Below are positions 38,934-47,789 of a stretch of DNA of 64,000 bases, one piece after another. Below the pieces are notes generated by a model. That model was not told where the DNA came from, searched no databases, and saw only the letters and a program-made list of their open reading frames with translations. The stretch comes from Endozoicomonas sp. ISHI1 (GTDB taxonomy: Bacteria; Pseudomonadota; Gammaproteobacteria; Pseudomonadales; Endozoicomonadaceae), in NCBI RefSeq assembly GCF_024606225.1, contig NZ_JAGRPU010000026.1, forward strand, positions 1 to 64,000, read 5' to 3'. Within the stretch, counting starts at the first letter, position 1. Every line of letters begins with the position of its first letter. The translations under genes were made by a program, and so were the position numbers.

Positions 38934-38961
38934 CTCTTGTCTTTTCAGTATGAGACAAGAG
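38934..38961 (+). terminator. Hairpin after the disrupted hydrolase gene
   Basis: CTCTTGTCT and AGACAAGAG form a 9-bp stem around a 10-base loop, 24 bases after the stop codon. No T-run follows, so termination is uncertain. The rest of 38962-39180 shows no gene; trpF has GGAGAGG before its start. Confidence 0.4.
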
Positions 38962-39180
38962 TCGGCTGTTTCTGCTAACATCCACCTTCTGCTTTCAGAT
39001 CCTGTTTCATTTCCTGCTCCTGCAGGGGGAAGCTGTATGGAAGCATCCTGTTCAATGACTCCCATCGCTTACTCATCATAGAAACCTTATTGAACCGGTT
39101 TGTCTGATGATCGGGAGAGTTCGCTGTCATCGAATGCTATTGGCGTTCTTTATCAGCTATAGGCATTAGGAGAGGTATCG

Positions 39181-39792
39181 TTGAAGACTCGGATCAAGGT
39201 CTGTGGAGTCACCTCTGTAGAAGAAGCGCTGGAAGCGGTTAATGCGGGTGCTGATGCACTGGGTCTGGTGTTTTATGCGCCCAGCAAGCGGTTTGTGACC
39301 GTCCGTAAGGCTCGAGAAATTGCCACGGCAATCCCACCTTTTATCACCCTGGTGGGTTTGTTTGTTGACGCTGAGGAATCCGTTATCCGGGAGGTTCTGG
39401 ATCACGTCCCGCTGGATCTGTTGCAGTTTCATGGCAATGAGACCGATCAGGAGTGTGAGCGATGGCGAAGAAGATATATCAAGGCACTCAGAGTACGTCC
39501 CGGGACGTCTGTTAAGGAAAGTGCTGCCGCTTATCCCGGTGCCTGTGGTCTGCTTCTGGATTCTTATCGTAAAGGTATACCCGGCGGAACCGGTGAGGCT
39601 TTTGACTGGCAGTTGATACCGGACAGTCTGGATAAGCCCGTTATTCTGGCGGGTGGTCTGAATCCTGAGAACGTTTCGCAAGCCATAGAACAGGTTGCGC
39701 CCTTTGCTGTCGATGTCAGCAGTGGTGTAGAGAATGACAGGGGCAAAGACCCCGAAAAGATGAAAGCCTTTGTCGAGGCGGTAAAACAATGA
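39181..39792 (+). CDS. trpF: Phosphoribosylanthranilate isomerase
   Basis: Third step of tryptophan synthesis from anthranilate. 203 residues, single-domain TIM barrel; motifs IKVCGVTS (catalytic Cys), [11 protein letters not shown], and [12 protein letters not shown] with VDVSSGVE for phosphate binding. The start is TTG at 39181, supported by GGAGAGG and the usual MKTRIKVCG beginning. Its end overlaps trpB by 4 bases. Confidence 0.96.
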   Translation: MKTRIKVCGVTSVEEALEAVNAGADALGLVFYAPSKRFVTVRKAREIATAIPPFITLVGLFVDAEESVIREVLDHVPLDLLQFHGNETDQECERWRRRYIKALRVRPGTSVKESAAAYPGACGLLLDSYRKGIPGGTGEAFDWQLIPDSLDKPVILAGGLNPENVSQAIEQVAPFAVDVSSGVENDRGKDPEKMKAFVEAVKQ

Positions 39793-41018
39793 CTGTAGAT
39801 TATAAGACTCTGGATTATAAAAAGTTGCACGAGCTGCCGGATGAATCCGGTCATTTTGGTCGTTTTGGTGGACGCTATGTCGCAGAAACACTCATGTGTG
39901 TTCTTGAAGAGCTGGAATTGACCTACAAGAAGCTTTGGAATGACCCCGATTTTCAGGCTGATTTTGACCGTGATCTGGCTCATTACGTAGGCAGGCCCTC
40001 ACCGCTCTATCATGCTGAGCGCTGGTCTGAAAGTCTGGGTGGTGCACAAATCTACCTGAAGCGTGAAGATCTGAATCATACCGGTGCCCACAAGATCAAT
40101 CATGCAATTGGTCAGGCGCTGCTGGCCAAACACATGGGTAAAAAGAGGATCATTGCCGAAACCGGTGCAGGTCAGCATGGTGTAGCTACCGCCACGGTTG
40201 CCGCGAGGCTGGGTCTGGAATGTATCGTTTACATGGGTGCCAAAGACGTTAAACGTCAGGCGTTGAATGTTTACCGAATGAAGCTGCTTGGGGCCACAGT
40301 TGTGCCGGTAGAGAGTGGCTCTCAAACACTGAAAGATGCTATCAACGAAGCACTCCGTGACTGGGTAACCCGTCCGGAAGAAACCTTTTATATTCTGGGA
40401 ACGGTTTGTGGTCCTCATCCGTACCCGGAAATGGTGCGTAATTTTCAGAGTGTTATTGGTCGTGAAGCTCGCAGGCAATGTCTGGAAATGACCCGGCGTC
40501 TGCCCGATGCTCTGGTAGCCTGTGTAGGTGGTGGCTCCAACGCTATGGGATTATTCTACGAATTTTTGCAGGATGAAAACGTCAAAATCTACGGTGTTGA
40601 AGCCGGTGGTCACGGTGTTGAGTCTGGAGAGCATGCTGCAAGAATGTCTGGAGAGAGGCAGGGCGTTTTCCAGGGGCAGCGCAGTTTCCTGATGTGTGAC
40701 GACGATGGTCAGATAACTGAAAGCTATTCAGTATCGGCTGGTTTGGATTATCCGGGAGTAGGCCCCGAGCACAGTCATCTCAGATCTGTGGGTCGTGCTG
40801 AATATCCCTGTGTCACAGATGATGAGGCTCTGGCTGCATTCAGAAACCTGACACGTATGGAAGGTATTATGCCGGCTCTTGAGAGTTCTCATGCCCTGGC
40901 TTTTGCTGAGCAGCTGGCTCCAACCATGGAGAAAGATCAGATTATTCTTGTCAACCTGTCTGGTCGGGGCGACAAGGATATTCATACCGTGGCTGAAATT
41001 GATGGACTTACGTTCTAA
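39789..41018 (+). CDS. trpB: Tryptophan synthase beta chain
   Basis: PLP enzyme joining indole to serine. 409 residues. The PLP Lys lies in [17 protein letters not shown]; the phosphate cup is in [25 protein letters not shown] near the start is typical. Overlaps trpF (ATGA-type coupling) and is followed by trpA 20 bases later. Confidence 0.97.
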   Translation: MTVDYKTLDYKKLHELPDESGHFGRFGGRYVAETLMCVLEELELTYKKLWNDPDFQADFDRDLAHYVGRPSPLYHAERWSESLGGAQIYLKREDLNHTGAHKINHAIGQALLAKHMGKKRIIAETGAGQHGVATATVAARLGLECIVYMGAKDVKRQALNVYRMKLLGATVVPVESGSQTLKDAINEALRDWVTRPEETFYILGTVCGPHPYPEMVRNFQSVIGREARRQCLEMTRRLPDALVACVGGGSNAMGLFYEFLQDENVKIYGVEAGGHGVESGEHAARMSGERQGVFQGQRSFLMCDDDGQITESYSVSAGLDYPGVGPEHSHLRSVGRAEYPCVTDDEALAAFRNLTRMEGIMPALESSHALAFAEQLAPTMEKDQIILVNLSGRGDKDIHTVAEIDGLTF

Positions 41019-41038
41019 GCATTGAGGGAGAAATCATA

Positions 41039-41839
41039 ATGAGAATTAAACCATGCTTTGAGCGATTGTCTTCGGAAGGTCGTAAGGCCTTGATGCCCTA
41101 CATGACGGCGGGTGATCCGGCGGATAAGACCGTAGACATCATGCACAAGATGGTAGCCAGCGGTGCTGATCTGATCGAATTGGGTTTCCCGTTTTCGGAT
41201 CCCGTGGCTGACGGACCGGTGATTGCAGAGGCTCATGAGCGGGCATTATCACAAGGTGTTACATTGAATGACGTTTTTTCAATGGTAACTCGCTTCAGGG
41301 AAAACGATAATACGACCCCGATTGTCCTGATGGGCTACCTTAACCCGGTAGAAGTTATGGGTTATGGGGTGTTTGCTGCGCGGGCCGCTGAAGCCGGTGT
41401 CGATGGTGTACTGATTGTTGATTTGCCCGCGGAGTTTGCTGGCGGTCTGGTTGAGCATTTAAAGCCCAGGCAGATTGATATGATCAACCTGATTACGCCC
41501 ACTACCACCGATGAGCGCATTCAAAAGATCTGCTCTGTTGCTTCAGGGTTCGTATATTACGTTTCAGTGAAGGGAGTGACAGGCTCAAACAAGCTGGATC
41601 TCGGCAGTGTTCAGTCCAGAGTGGCTCACATCAAAGGGTTTACCGACCTGCCTGTTGGTGTCGGTTTTGGTATTCGTGATGGTGAGTCTGCAGCAGCCAT
41701 TTCTTCGGTTGCAGATGGTGTGGTAGTAGGGTCCCTGTTGGTATCCGAGCTGGCCAATTACCAACGCCAGGGCGAAGGTGCTATCGACCGGGTCTCTGGT
41801 CATCTACAAGCAATGCGTCAGGCAATGGATAAAGGTTAA
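41039..41839 (+). CDS. trpA: Tryptophan synthase alpha chain
   Basis: Cleaves indole-3-glycerol phosphate and channels indole to TrpB. 266 residues. Catalytic Glu and Asp are seen in LIELGFPFSDPVADGPVI; GVLIVDLPAE and VGFGIRDGESA complete the barrel. GGGAG precedes the ATG. trpC, trpD and trpE are not in the window. Confidence 0.97.
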   Translation: MRIKPCFERLSSEGRKALMPYMTAGDPADKTVDIMHKMVASGADLIELGFPFSDPVADGPVIAEAHERALSQGVTLNDVFSMVTRFRENDNTTPIVLMGYLNPVEVMGYGVFAARAAEAGVDGVLIVDLPAEFAGGLVEHLKPRQIDMINLITPTTTDERIQKICSVASGFVYYVSVKGVTGSNKLDLGSVQSRVAHIKGFTDLPVGVGFGIRDGESAAAISSVADGVVVGSLLVSELANYQRQGEGAIDRVSGHLQAMRQAMDKG

Positions 41840-41862
41840 CCCGATGAATTAAGGCGATAGAC

Positions 41863-41902
41863 AATAGGGAGTGCCCTGAACATTCAGGCGCTCTCTATTT
41901 TC
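41863..41902 (+). terminator. Terminator between trpA and accD
   Basis: A long stem (AATAGGGAGTGCC...TGAA with TTCAGGCGCTCTCTATT, one bulged C and two G-T pairs) is followed by four T residues and C. It should end or attenuate the trpFBA transcript before accD. Confidence 0.75.
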
Positions 41903-41929
41903 AATCTTGCCAATAGACAGGTAGCGTGA

Positions 41930-42859
41930 ATGAGTAACTGGCTAGTCGATAAATTGATACCTTCGCTGTCACGTTCTACAAGTCAGCAGAAGAGCAGTAA
42001 TGTGCCAGAAGGATTATGGCGCAAGTGTGTTAAGTGTGAGTCGGTTCTGTATCGCCCAGAGCTTGAGAGAAATCTGTACGTTTGTCCAAAATGCAGTCAC
42101 CACATGCGTATCGGTGCCCGAAAGCGTCTGGAGTACTTTCTGGACAAAAGCACTACTGAAGAATTGTTCTCTGAGATAGAGCCTGTCGATAAGCTCAAGT
42201 TCCGGGATTCAAAGAAATACAAGGACCGTCTGGCATCTGCTCAAAAGCAGACGGGTGAAAAAGATGCTCTGGTCGCTATGAAAGGCCAGCTGGATGGTCT
42301 GCCTGTGGTTGCTGTGGCTTTTGAATTCAGCTTTATGGGTGGATCAATGGGTTCTGTTGTTGGCGAGAAGTTTGCCCGTGCCGCAGAGCTGAGTCTGGAA
42401 CTCAAGGTTCCTTTTGTTTGTTTTTCAGCCAGTGGTGGTGCCCGCATGCAGGAGGCTTTGTTTTCCCTGATGCAGATGGCAAAAACCAGTGCGGCATTAG
42501 AGCGAATGAAACAACAGGGAGTACCTTATTTCTCTGTGCTCACAGATCCCGTTTATGGAGGTGTATCTGCCTCTTTGGCTATGCTGGGTGATGTGAATAT
42601 TGCCGAGCCCGGTGCATTAATCGGTTTTGCGGGTCCACGGGTGATCGAACAGACGGTTCGTGAAAAGTTGCCTGAAGGTTTTCAGCGTAGTGAGTTTCTG
42701 CTGGAGCATGGGGCAATCGATATGATTGTTGATCGGGGCGAAATGCGTTCGACGGTCGCTCGACTTTGCAGAAAAATGCAGGGAATGGCTTCAGTGCCTG
42801 TTGAGTCGGATTCGGAATTCGGTGCAGATGGGGAAGACGTGATTACTGCAACTGGGTGA
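41930..42859 (+). CDS. accD: Acetyl-CoA carboxylase carboxyltransferase beta subunit
   Basis: Catalyses with AccA the transfer of the carboxyl group to acetyl-CoA, the first step of fatty acid synthesis. 309 residues. An N-terminal four-Cys zinc finger ([23 protein letters not shown]) and the crotonase-fold core with [19 protein letters not shown] are intact. folC, usually next, is displaced by 1.4 kb of inserted genes. Confidence 0.97.
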   Translation: MSNWLVDKLIPSLSRSTSQQKSSNVPEGLWRKCVKCESVLYRPELERNLYVCPKCSHHMRIGARKRLEYFLDKSTTEELFSEIEPVDKLKFRDSKKYKDRLASAQKQTGEKDALVAMKGQLDGLPVVAVAFEFSFMGGSMGSVVGEKFARAAELSLELKVPFVCFSASGGARMQEALFSLMQMAKTSAALERMKQQGVPYFSVLTDPVYGGVSASLAMLGDVNIAEPGALIGFAGPRVIEQTVREKLPEGFQRSEFLLEHGAIDMIVDRGEMRSTVARLCRKMQGMASVPVESDSEFGADGEDVITATG

Positions 42860-43005
42860 TACCTGTAAAGTTGGCCGGAGATTTCAAAAAGTGCTTTTTT
42901 CTTGATCTTGCACAACGGTGAATATACGTTGTTGGGCTTAATGTGGCTATGCGTCCTGAAGTTGCTGTTTTTTTAAATCAGAGTGAGCGCAGGGGATTTT
43001 TAAAA

Positions 43006-43272
43006 TCATCTGAGTTGCTTTAAGTGCAGTATTCTGGCTATGTCTACTACGTCTGCACTGATACGGTAGTAAGCTACGTATTCAGTTCCGGCAACAGGTA
43101 GCTTTCGATATAAGCGTTCCTTATGGCCTGCCTCTGGGAATGCTTCAATTTGCTCCAGGGTAGCCGACATAAATTGAGCGATTTTGCCTGCAGCATTTGG
43201 GTGTAGTCGATCAAGGTGTTCGATATGACTGAGGAAGTCATCCTCGGCTCGTTTTGATATTCTTGACTTCAT
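43006..43272 (-). CDS. ParE/RelE-type toxin
   Basis: 88 residues of the RelE/ParE superfamily: an N-terminal MKSRISKRAEDDFLSHIEHL helix pair, Gly-His-Lys-Glu-Arg-Leu-Tyr-Arg in the middle, and the strand YVAYYRISADVVDIARILHL at the end. ParE members poison gyrase and RelE members cut mRNA; sequence alone does not decide between them. The start overlaps the stop of the antitoxin gene by 4 bases, the usual operon form. Confidence 0.85.
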   Translation of the reverse strand: MKSRISKRAEDDFLSHIEHLDRLHPNAAGKIAQFMSATLEQIEAFPEAGHKERLYRKLPVAGTEYVAYYRISADVVDIARILHLKQLR

Positions 43273-43520
43273 GGCTTTTTAGACAGACTTTCTTTGGCTT
43301 CTGTCAAAAAGTCACCCAGTGGTCTTGTAGAGACTTCTCCAGAGTCAATACCCTCTAGTGTCTTTTCAACCTCTTCTATTTGCCACGCTGTCTTGTCAAT
43401 CAGATCATTCACAGCTTCACGGATTAGATAAGAGACGTCTCGATCTCTTATCCGTGCTAGCTCATTAAGTTTATCAAGCGTTTCCTGTTCAAATTTTACG
43501 CTTTTGACTGCCATGGGCAT
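43269..43520 (-). CDS. Ribbon-helix-helix antitoxin of the ParE-type pair
   Basis: 83 residues. The N-terminal strand VKSVKFEQETLDKLNELARI and helix SYLIREAVNDLIDK match the CopG/ParD ribbon-helix-helix DNA-binding fold; the C-terminal part would wrap the toxin. AGAGAG lies about 8 bases upstream of the ATG at 43520. Such antitoxins repress their own promoter, here in the 43521-43560 region. Confidence 0.85.
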   Translation of the reverse strand: MPMAVKSVKFEQETLDKLNELARIRDRDVSYLIREAVNDLIDKTAWQIEEVEKTLEGIDSGEVSTRPLGDFLTEAKESLSKKP

Positions 43521-43621
43521 AGCGCTGCTCTCTCTGGAGTATTTTGCAGTAGTTCAAGGTAGTACGACCTTTCACAAATAACAATAATAAGCTCAGGGGT
43601 ATTTAATTTGAGGCATGTTTA

Positions 43622-43690
43622 GCCTCGCCAAAATTCATTAGAGATCACCCGTTCAAAGCCAGACGTAGAACGATTTGAGTGGTTGGAATG
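43622..43690 (-). pseudogene. Collapsed second copy of the DUF29 locus
   Basis: Bases 43627-43658 match the 3' end of the intact DUF29 gene (43772-43803) at 28 of 32 positions, and on the minus strand still read FERVISNEFW. Directly adjacent, 43659-43679 matches the leader in front of that gene (44230-44250) at 18 of 21. Everything between, about 430 bases, is missing. It is the scar of an internally deleted duplicate; the rest of 43521-43763 shows nothing else. Confidence 0.65.
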
Positions 43691-43763
43691 ACATCAGCAA
43701 TAGCTGCTACGAGTCTTTATGTACTGTTAGTTAGTCGCACTACACTAGATATTTATTAATGAG

Positions 43764-44198
43764 TTAGTCTGGCCAAAATTCATCATTGATCACCTGTTCA
43801 AAGGGCCACTCGCATTGTGTGGGAAATGTCGTTTCTGGTAGGCCAGTCTCTTTGAATGCTCTGATTTTTGCAGCGTCGTAAGCTTCGGCAGCTGCCTCAG
43901 GGAGTCTGGGCTTAAGTCCCGGATTTTCCTCAATGAATTTTTTTAGGCGGAATCTTTGTTCTTTGATTGAGCCCTGCCAGCTTGTGCTCCTGTTTTCAGG
44001 TTGGAATTTCCACTTCAAAAGATGCATGAGCAATACGTCCAGTCGATGACTCAGCTGGCGATATTCGCTTCTGCCCATGCTTTCGATTTCCTCGAGAATG
44101 TTATCCAAATCCAGTTCTCCCAGTCGACCCTGACGGATTAAATTGGCTTGTTGCTGTGTCCAGCTATAAAAATCAGTCTCGTAAAGCTGTTGAGTCAT
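43764..44198 (-). CDS. DUF29 family protein
   Basis: 144 residues from the ATG at 44198 (GGGAA upstream; the frame is open further, to 44276). The family signature is clear: YETDFYSWTQQQANLIRQG, then LDNILEEIESMGRSEYRQL and LLMHLLKWKFQPENRSTSWQ. DUF29 proteins are small helical proteins of unknown function, common in cyanobacteria and proteobacteria and often present in several copies near toxin-antitoxin genes. It lies on the minus strand, inserted between accD and folC. Confidence 0.88.
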   Translation of the reverse strand: MTQQLYETDFYSWTQQQANLIRQGRLGELDLDNILEEIESMGRSEYRQLSHRLDVLLMHLLKWKFQPENRSTSWQGSIKEQRFRLKKFIEENPGLKPRLPEAAAEAYDAAKIRAFKETGLPETTFPTQCEWPFEQVINDEFWPD

Positions 44199-44301
44199 CG
44201 AAATTCCCAACAATGGATTCACCCGAAGGTCAGATGTAGAATGATTTGAGCAAATATGCAACCATACGTCCCCCAAGATGTTCTTCTAAGGAATCCCCTG
44301 C

Positions 44302-45621
44302 ATGACATACCAGCAAAACGGTCAGCCTCCCTTCGAGCAGCTGTCTGATTGGCTTGACTGGTTGGAAAACACCCGGCCTGAACACGAAATGGAACTTGGG
44401 CTGGACAGTATAAGAAAAGTGGCTGAAAGGTTGGATCTTACAAAACCTGCTCCTTTCGTTATCACGGTTGGTGGCACTAATGGTAAGGGGTCAACGGTCG
44501 CTATTCTTGAGTCTATTCTCTCGGCTGCTGGTTACAAAGTAGGCGTCTACACCTCTCCGCATCTGCACAGATTCAATGAGCGTATTAAAGTCAATGGTGT
44601 TGAAGCAAGCGATGAAAGCCTGTGTGCCTCCTTTCAAAAAGTGAACGACGGGCTTGGCGGTGACTGGCTTTCCTATTTCGAATTCGCAGTGCTGTTGGCC
44701 GTAGATGTTTTTCAGAAAGAAAAAGTAGACATTGCGCTTATGGAGGTTGGGCTGGGCGGTCGTCTGGATGCCACTAATGTGATTGAGCCGGATGTCTCCG
44801 TAATCACTACAGTAGGGTTGGATCATCAGGACTGGTTGGGTTACAGTATTGAAGCGATCGCAAAAGAAAAAGCAGGTATTTTTCGCTCCGAAAAACCAGC
44901 CATATTTGGTGGTGTGGAGACTCCAGGCAGTATCGTCGATCAAGCTGTCAGGCTGGAGTCAGCTCTGTACAGAAGAGATAAAGAATTCGAGCTAAAAGAA
45001 GAAAGTAGAACATGGAGTTGGAAGGGTTTAAACAAAACGGGTGAATGTATTGAGTATGTCGACCTGCCTATGCCCGCATTAGTTATTGATAACGCTGCTA
45101 CTGCTCTGCAAGCAATTCAGTTTTTACCTGATGCTGTAAGCCGTGATGCAATCGTAGAAGGTTTAAAAATATCGAGCCTCCCTGGTCGTTATGAAAAAGT
45201 GATGGAGATCAATAAAAGGGGGAAAAAAGTTCAGGCTATTCTCGATGTTGCGCATAATCCGCAGGCAGCAACAAAGCTGGCAGAGCGCCTGAAGGCAGAT
45301 CCGGTCTCAGGAAAAACTCGTGCACTGATTGGGATCTACAAAGATAAGGATTATCACGGAGTTATCGAGTCTCTGTCTGAAGTGGTCGATGAGTGGGTGG
45401 TTGCCGATTTTGATTCGCCCAGAGCGCTTGATAAGACTGTTCTGAGTGAAGCGGTTGCCAGATATTCTGAACTACTGCCTGTTATCGCTGAAAATGTAGA
45501 GTTAGGTTTTCAGCAACTAAAAGAAGTATCAACTAGCAGGGACAGGGTGCTTGTTGTGGGTTCGTTTTTGATGGTTGGTGCAATTTTGTGCGGTGGTGCT
45601 GAAGTTTCTCCTTCGAATTGA
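44302..45621 (+). CDS. folC: Folylpolyglutamate / dihydrofolate synthase
   Basis: Adds glutamate to dihydropteroate and folates. 439 residues. The Mur-ligase-type P-loop is TVGGTNGKGSTVAILE; YTSPHLHRFNERI, ALMEVGLGGRLDATNV and the C-terminal ILDVAHNPQAATKLAE are all present. Normally cotranscribed with accD; here the inserted genes separate them, so folC probably needs its own promoter in 44199-44301. Confidence 0.95.
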   Translation: MTYQQNGQPPFEQLSDWLDWLENTRPEHEMELGLDSIRKVAERLDLTKPAPFVITVGGTNGKGSTVAILESILSAAGYKVGVYTSPHLHRFNERIKVNGVEASDESLCASFQKVNDGLGGDWLSYFEFAVLLAVDVFQKEKVDIALMEVGLGGRLDATNVIEPDVSVITTVGLDHQDWLGYSIEAIAKEKAGIFRSEKPAIFGGVETPGSIVDQAVRLESALYRRDKEFELKEESRTWSWKGLNKTGECIEYVDLPMPALVIDNAATALQAIQFLPDAVSRDAIVEGLKISSLPGRYEKVMEINKRGKKVQAILDVAHNPQAATKLAERLKADPVSGKTRALIGIYKDKDYHGVIESLSEVVDEWVVADFDSPRALDKTVLSEAVARYSELLPVIAENVELGFQQLKEVSTSRDRVLVVGSFLMVGAILCGGAEVSPSN

Positions 45622-46063
45622 TTTATCTTCTATTATTGTCTCGTTTTCCTGAGTGTATTTAAGGTTATTTTGTAAAGTTGTCGTTTAATGCAGGTGGTTT
45701 TCACTGATGATCATGTGTAGGATTAACCCCTTTATCGTAATGCTGCGTGATGGTTAGATAAGTCTGTCGATCACAAACTTCCTGGTTTTGCAATACCTGC
45801 TAGAGCTATTTAGTCAATAAATAGTAGGTAATTTTTAAGCTGCTTTTCAGAGAGAGTGTAATCTGAAGGGCGGTAGCGTGAATAAATGCTGGGTATATTT
45901 TTTATTTTTCGGAATTTTAAAGAGTAAAAGTCTTGCTCGGCGAGAATGTCAACTATCATAAAATCCGAAGCTTATGCAAGAGGTTTGTTTGTTGTCAGAA
46001 CTGGCTCAGCCAGCTTAAAGAAGTCGGCAGGTGAAAATTAAGCAATGATTGAGAGAGTGTCTG
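45622..46063. other. About 440-bp AT-rich intergenic region
   Basis: No supported gene. There is an inverted repeat at 45806-45824 (CTATTTA / TAAATAG, loop GTCAA), with looser outer arms TACCT...AGGTA. The dedD, cvpA and purF genes that often follow folC are absent; this marks the start of an accessory island with three HEPN/nucleotidyltransferase modules. Confidence 0.4.
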
Positions 46064-46345
46064 GTGCGATTGACTAAATCCGAGCAGCAAGCCATTGTGA
46101 CAGTTATCCGGCAGCTTGACCCTGATGCTGAAATTTGGCTTTTTGGATCGAGAGTTGATGACCAGGCCAGAGGTGGGGATATAGACTTACTGATTCTGTC
46201 GCATAAATTGAACTCGGCGGATAAACAGAAGATCAGGTTAGCGCTCTATGAAAAGCTGGGAGAACAAAAAATAGACTTGGTCATTGCTGCTGATGATTCT
46301 GACCCATTTACTCGAATAGCATTGGCAGAAGGAGTTTCTCTGTGA
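46064..46345 (+). CDS. MntA-type nucleotidyltransferase antitoxin (module 1)
   Basis: 93 residues from a GTG at 46064, chosen because GAGAG is well spaced and MRLTKSEQQAI is a usual beginning; an upstream TTG at 46049 is possible. The minimal nucleotidyltransferase motif is intact: GSRVDDQARGGDIDL, with Gly-Ser at 28-29 and Asp at 39 and 41, and a third acidic residue in KIDLVI. In characterised pairs MntA attaches AMP to a Tyr of the HEPN toxin and so silences it. Overlaps the next gene by 4 bases. Confidence 0.85.
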   Translation: MRLTKSEQQAIVTVIRQLDPDAEIWLFGSRVDDQARGGDIDLLILSHKLNSADKQKIRLALYEKLGEQKIDLVIAADDSDPFTRIALAEGVSL

Positions 46346-46833
46346 ATGAAGGCAAAGCCGAAAAACGACGGGTAGCGATAAAAGAAGACCAGTTGTTGCT
46401 ATTGCAGCAACAGTTGGAAAGCATGAAGCACATGGAGGAGTTGCTTGAATGGTCTTTGGCTCGTTGCCAGTCTGTGAGCCTTCAAAAGGAAAGCATGCCA
46501 GAGCTTGAAGATCTGGAAAAGTTTGAATCCCTCACCGCTCGCTTTGCCCGTTTTAATGACATCTTGCTGCAGAAAATATTCCGCCTGATCGATGTTATAG
46601 ATCTGGAGCATGGAGGTACCGTTCGCGACAGAATCAACCGGGCTGAGAAAAAAGGTCTGATTAATAACGCCATTGAATTTATAGAAATTCGTGAACTGAG
46701 AAACAGTATTGCCCATGAATATCAGCCAGAGGCTTTGACCCTGATTTTTCCTCAGGTTCTCAAATTTGTGCCAGTATTGCTTGATGTTGCTGAGAGGGTT
46801 AGGGGGTATTGTCGGCGGTATGATGGTGGTTAG
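46342..46833 (+). CDS. HepT-type HEPN ribonuclease toxin (module 1)
   Basis: 163 residues, all-helical. It carries the HEPN motif Arg-x4-His-x-Tyr in IRELRNSIAHEY (Arg-120, His-125, Tyr-127): the catalytic residues plus the Tyr that MntA-type partners AMPylate. GTG start overlapping the antitoxin stop. The last codons lie in the 36-bp repeat (46799-46834) that recurs at 49824. Confidence 0.82.
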   Translation: MNEGKAEKRRVAIKEDQLLLLQQQLESMKHMEELLEWSLARCQSVSLQKESMPELEDLEKFESLTARFARFNDILLQKIFRLIDVIDLEHGGTVRDRINRAEKKGLINNAIEFIEIRELRNSIAHEYQPEALTLIFPQVLKFVPVLLDVAERVRGYCRRYDGG

Positions 46834-46834
46834 C
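46799..46834. repeat. 36-bp direct repeat, left copy
   Basis: Matches 49824-49859 in the same orientation with about four mismatches in the first 35 bases; the shared core is GGTATTGTCGGCGGTAT. It overlaps the 3' end of the module 1 HEPN gene. Together with the right copy it brackets modules 2 and 3 and both transposase genes. Confidence 0.6.
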
Positions 46835-46869
46835 ATCACTCTTGCTGATGTTGTAGTCAGGGTTTAGGA

Positions 46870-46933
46870 CAGGGAAAAATCATGAAAATCCCTGAAGTCC
46901 TTGCTGGGCAGGCACTTTCATGATTTTCTCGTG
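46870..46933 (+). mobile_element. Collapsed ISAs1-type remnant (both ends, no middle)
   Basis: CAGGGAAAAATCATGAAA (46870-46887) and the region 46916-46933 form an 18-base inverted repeat with 15 matches. Between them the sequence reads EVLAGQALS-stop, the same tail as the ISAs1-type transposase fragment ending at 48913. Bases 46892-46933 match 48882-48923 at 37 of 42 positions. It looks like an insertion sequence that has lost its whole interior. Confidence 0.55.
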
Positions 46934-46957
46934 GGTGTATACGACAGGTTAATACCA

Positions 46958-47290
46958 TTGAGAATCACAAACGAACATGCGGCCCATATTTGCAACGTGC
47001 TTCAGCATTACTTTGGTGCCAAAACTGACATCTGGCTCTTCGGCTCAAGAGTTGATGATAACCAGCGTGGCGGTGATATTGATCTCTATATAGAAACCGA
47101 CCTGCAAAGTCCGGAAGCGGTTTTTGATGCCAAACTCCACAGCCTGGTGGACATCAAACAGCACATCGGTGACCAGAAAATTGACCTGGTCATTTACCGA
47201 CGAGGAAAACGCCGGGAAGCGATTCACCATGAAGCCAGAAGTACCGGGATTCGACTCAATGGCAACAGAGCTGGGGTAATGAATGAGTAG
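46958..47290 (+). CDS. MntA-type nucleotidyltransferase antitoxin (module 2)
   Basis: 110 residues from a TTG at 46958 (AGG about 9 bases upstream). The frame is open to 46901, but those codons belong to the IS remnant; a GTG at 46931 is another option. Motif GSRVDDNQRGGDIDL with Gly-Ser at 29-30 and Asp at 40 and 42; IDLVIYRRG downstream. It is close to module 1 in this motif but differs elsewhere, so the modules are related yet not recent copies. Overlaps the next gene by 8 bases. Confidence 0.82.
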   Translation: MRITNEHAAHICNVLQHYFGAKTDIWLFGSRVDDNQRGGDIDLYIETDLQSPEAVFDAKLHSLVDIKQHIGDQKIDLVIYRRGKRREAIHHEARSTGIRLNGNRAGVMNE

Positions 47291-47789
47291 CGGACGACAA
47301 ATTGCAGACGTTACCGGGCGCACCCTCTGGATTTGTGACCGACATGCCTTGCGTCTTGAATGGGTGATGGCCGAAGTGGAAAGCCTGTTTCCATTAAGTG
47401 TCAATGCATTTGACAACCTTACCCCGACTGAAGTGGCTTACATGGACCAATTTTCCACCCGGTTCAGTAAATTACAGGATGCCATGGGGGTAAAACTCTT
47501 TCCTCACGTTCTGGATTTAGTGGGAGAGCAGGGGGCACTGAACACCTTTATCGACAAGCTCAACCGGCTGGAAAAAATAGGGGCCATTGATAATGCAGCC
47601 CAATGGCCTTTATTTCCTGAGATGCGTAATGCTTTTGCCCATGACTACCCGGAAGACAGCGAACTGAACGCCGAGACATTGAATCGAGCCATGCCGCTGG
47701 CCAGCAAGTTGTTAAAGGTCTACCGCAATATTCGGGATTTTGCCTTGCGCTATGGTGCTATTTTGCCTGGGGAGTGCAACGGTGGCTGA
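47283..47789 (+). CDS. HepT-like HEPN toxin (module 2)
   Basis: 168 residues. The HEPN motif is intact in FPEMRNAFAHDYPED (Arg-115, His-120, Tyr-122). The rest shares only the general helical pattern with the module 1 toxin (LNRLEKIGAIDNAAQW compares with INRAEKKGLINNAIEF). It overlaps the antitoxin before it and the module 3 HEPN gene after it, so modules 2 and 3 are one transcription unit. Confidence 0.78.
   Translation: MSSGRQIADVTGRTLWICDRHALRLEWVMAEVESLFPLSVNAFDNLTPTEVAYMDQFSTRFSKLQDAMGVKLFPHVLDLVGEQGALNTFIDKLNRLEKIGAIDNAAQWPLFPEMRNAFAHDYPEDSELNAETLNRAMPLASKLLKVYRNIRDFALRYGAILPGECNGG

Noticed and set aside
45795-45830. Inverted repeat CTATTTA/TAAATAG considered as a second MITE or an attachment site
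   Set aside because: Short, AT-rich and without target duplication or a second copy; could be chance in this AT-rich gap.
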